NCBI GenBank assembly: GCA_900471605.1
Contig: UCEY01000009.1
Span: 228,323 to 285,534, forward strand
Direction of reading: 5' to 3'
Source of the DNA: Hyphomicrobiales bacterium
Lineage (GTDB): Bacteria; Pseudomonadota; Alphaproteobacteria; Rhizobiales; Rhizobiaceae
Length of the DNA: 57,212 bases
A program made the translations under genes and the position numbers. The notes under the pieces were generated by a model. The model saw nothing but the letters and a program-made list of their open reading frames with translations, did no database searches and was not told the DNA's origin. The stretch's first letter is position 1. Every line of letters starts with the position of its first letter. This document shows positions 57,194 to 57,212 of this stretch, piece after piece.

Positions 57194-57212
57194 GGCACCC
57201 CCCTCTGTCCTG
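57194..57212. repeat. Partial rhizobial intergenic repeat at right edge
   Basis: GGCACCCCCCTCTGTCCTG, the inverse of the left-edge motif apart from one base and a two-base gap. It also carries the ribosome-site-like AGAGGGGGG of xdhC on the minus strand. It may be the end of an intergenic repeat or, alternatively, the last codons of xdhB (frame ...RTEGGA then TAG). Confidence 0.45.

Overview
The window looks like chromosome (or chromid) of a Rhizobiaceae bacterium of the Rhizobium/Agrobacterium/Neorhizobium type. Supporting signs are: high GC; glutamine synthetase II (glnII) divergent from a DUF2735 gene; a three-hairpin RIME-type intergenic element; the PreTA/dihydropyrimidinase/beta-ureidopropionase pathway; the membrane urate hydroxylase PuuD; and small Rhizobiales families (DUF1127, DUF2325, glycine-zipper secreted proteins). 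Both edges carry a piece of what looks like the same rhizobial intergenic repeat in inverted orientation, so this may be a whole contig that broke at repeats. No rRNA, tRNA, CRISPR array, phage or intact insertion sequence was seen.

Layout. 0-6 kb: reductive pyrimidine catabolism (hyuC-mazE-mazF-hydA, minus strand), the divergent regulator rutR, then glnII with a sigma-54 promoter. 6-11 kb: a YeiH-type transporter with a LysR regulator, two tandem near-identical secreted proteins, a frame-broken SEC-C gene, and a YgaV/YgaP/AhpD-like sulfur and redox island around a 48-bp palindrome. 11-14 kb: preTA, with a second RutR-like operator upstream. 14-16 kb: a DUF2325 pair, DUF423, a truncated hemoglobin and a hidden 59-aa gene. 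16-21 kb: xylFHG-type sugar ABC transporter with a divergent ROK regulator. 21-26 kb: small proteins and a transglutaminase/alpha-E/ATP-grasp cassette. 26-31 kb: FAD monooxygenase, DMT exporter, SDR and DEAD-box helicase. 31-37 kb: a five-PAS hybrid histidine kinase beside an orphan cheD, flanked by two glycine-zipper secreted proteins. 37-42 kb: mnmD with a divergent FAD oxidoreductase, a 2H phosphoesterase, an AraC regulator and azlCD. 42-46 kb: ureide operon puuE-uraD-[mntA-hepT]-allA-hiuH plus a phosphoesterase. 46-50 kb: a nuclease-like protein, lldD, a quinone oxidoreductase and a LysR regulator. 50-57 kb: guaD-puuD, two tandem LysR/DUF1127 divergent modules, and xdhC.

How it fits together. 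The window is dominated by nitrogen recovery from nucleobases. PreTA, HydA and HyuC would take uracil/thymine to beta-amino acids, CO2 and ammonia. GuaD, XdhC (maturing xanthine dehydrogenase encoded elsewhere), PuuD, HiuH, UraD, PuuE and AllA cover guanine to glyoxylate and urea, except the allantoate-hydrolysing step, which is not visible here. GlnII would assimilate released ammonia. The two pyrimidine operons share a 16-bp RutR-like operator.

Most notable for follow-up: type II toxin-antitoxin pairs lie inside both catabolic operons (MazEF in the pyrimidine operon, MntA/HepT in the ureide operon). A 272-bp nested inverted-repeat element supplies the stop codon of a LysR gene. Two LysR/DUF1127 modules are duplicated side by side. 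The MnmC activities are split into divergent genes with overlapping start codons. All functional calls rest on reading translated sequence and recognising family motifs; no database search was run.
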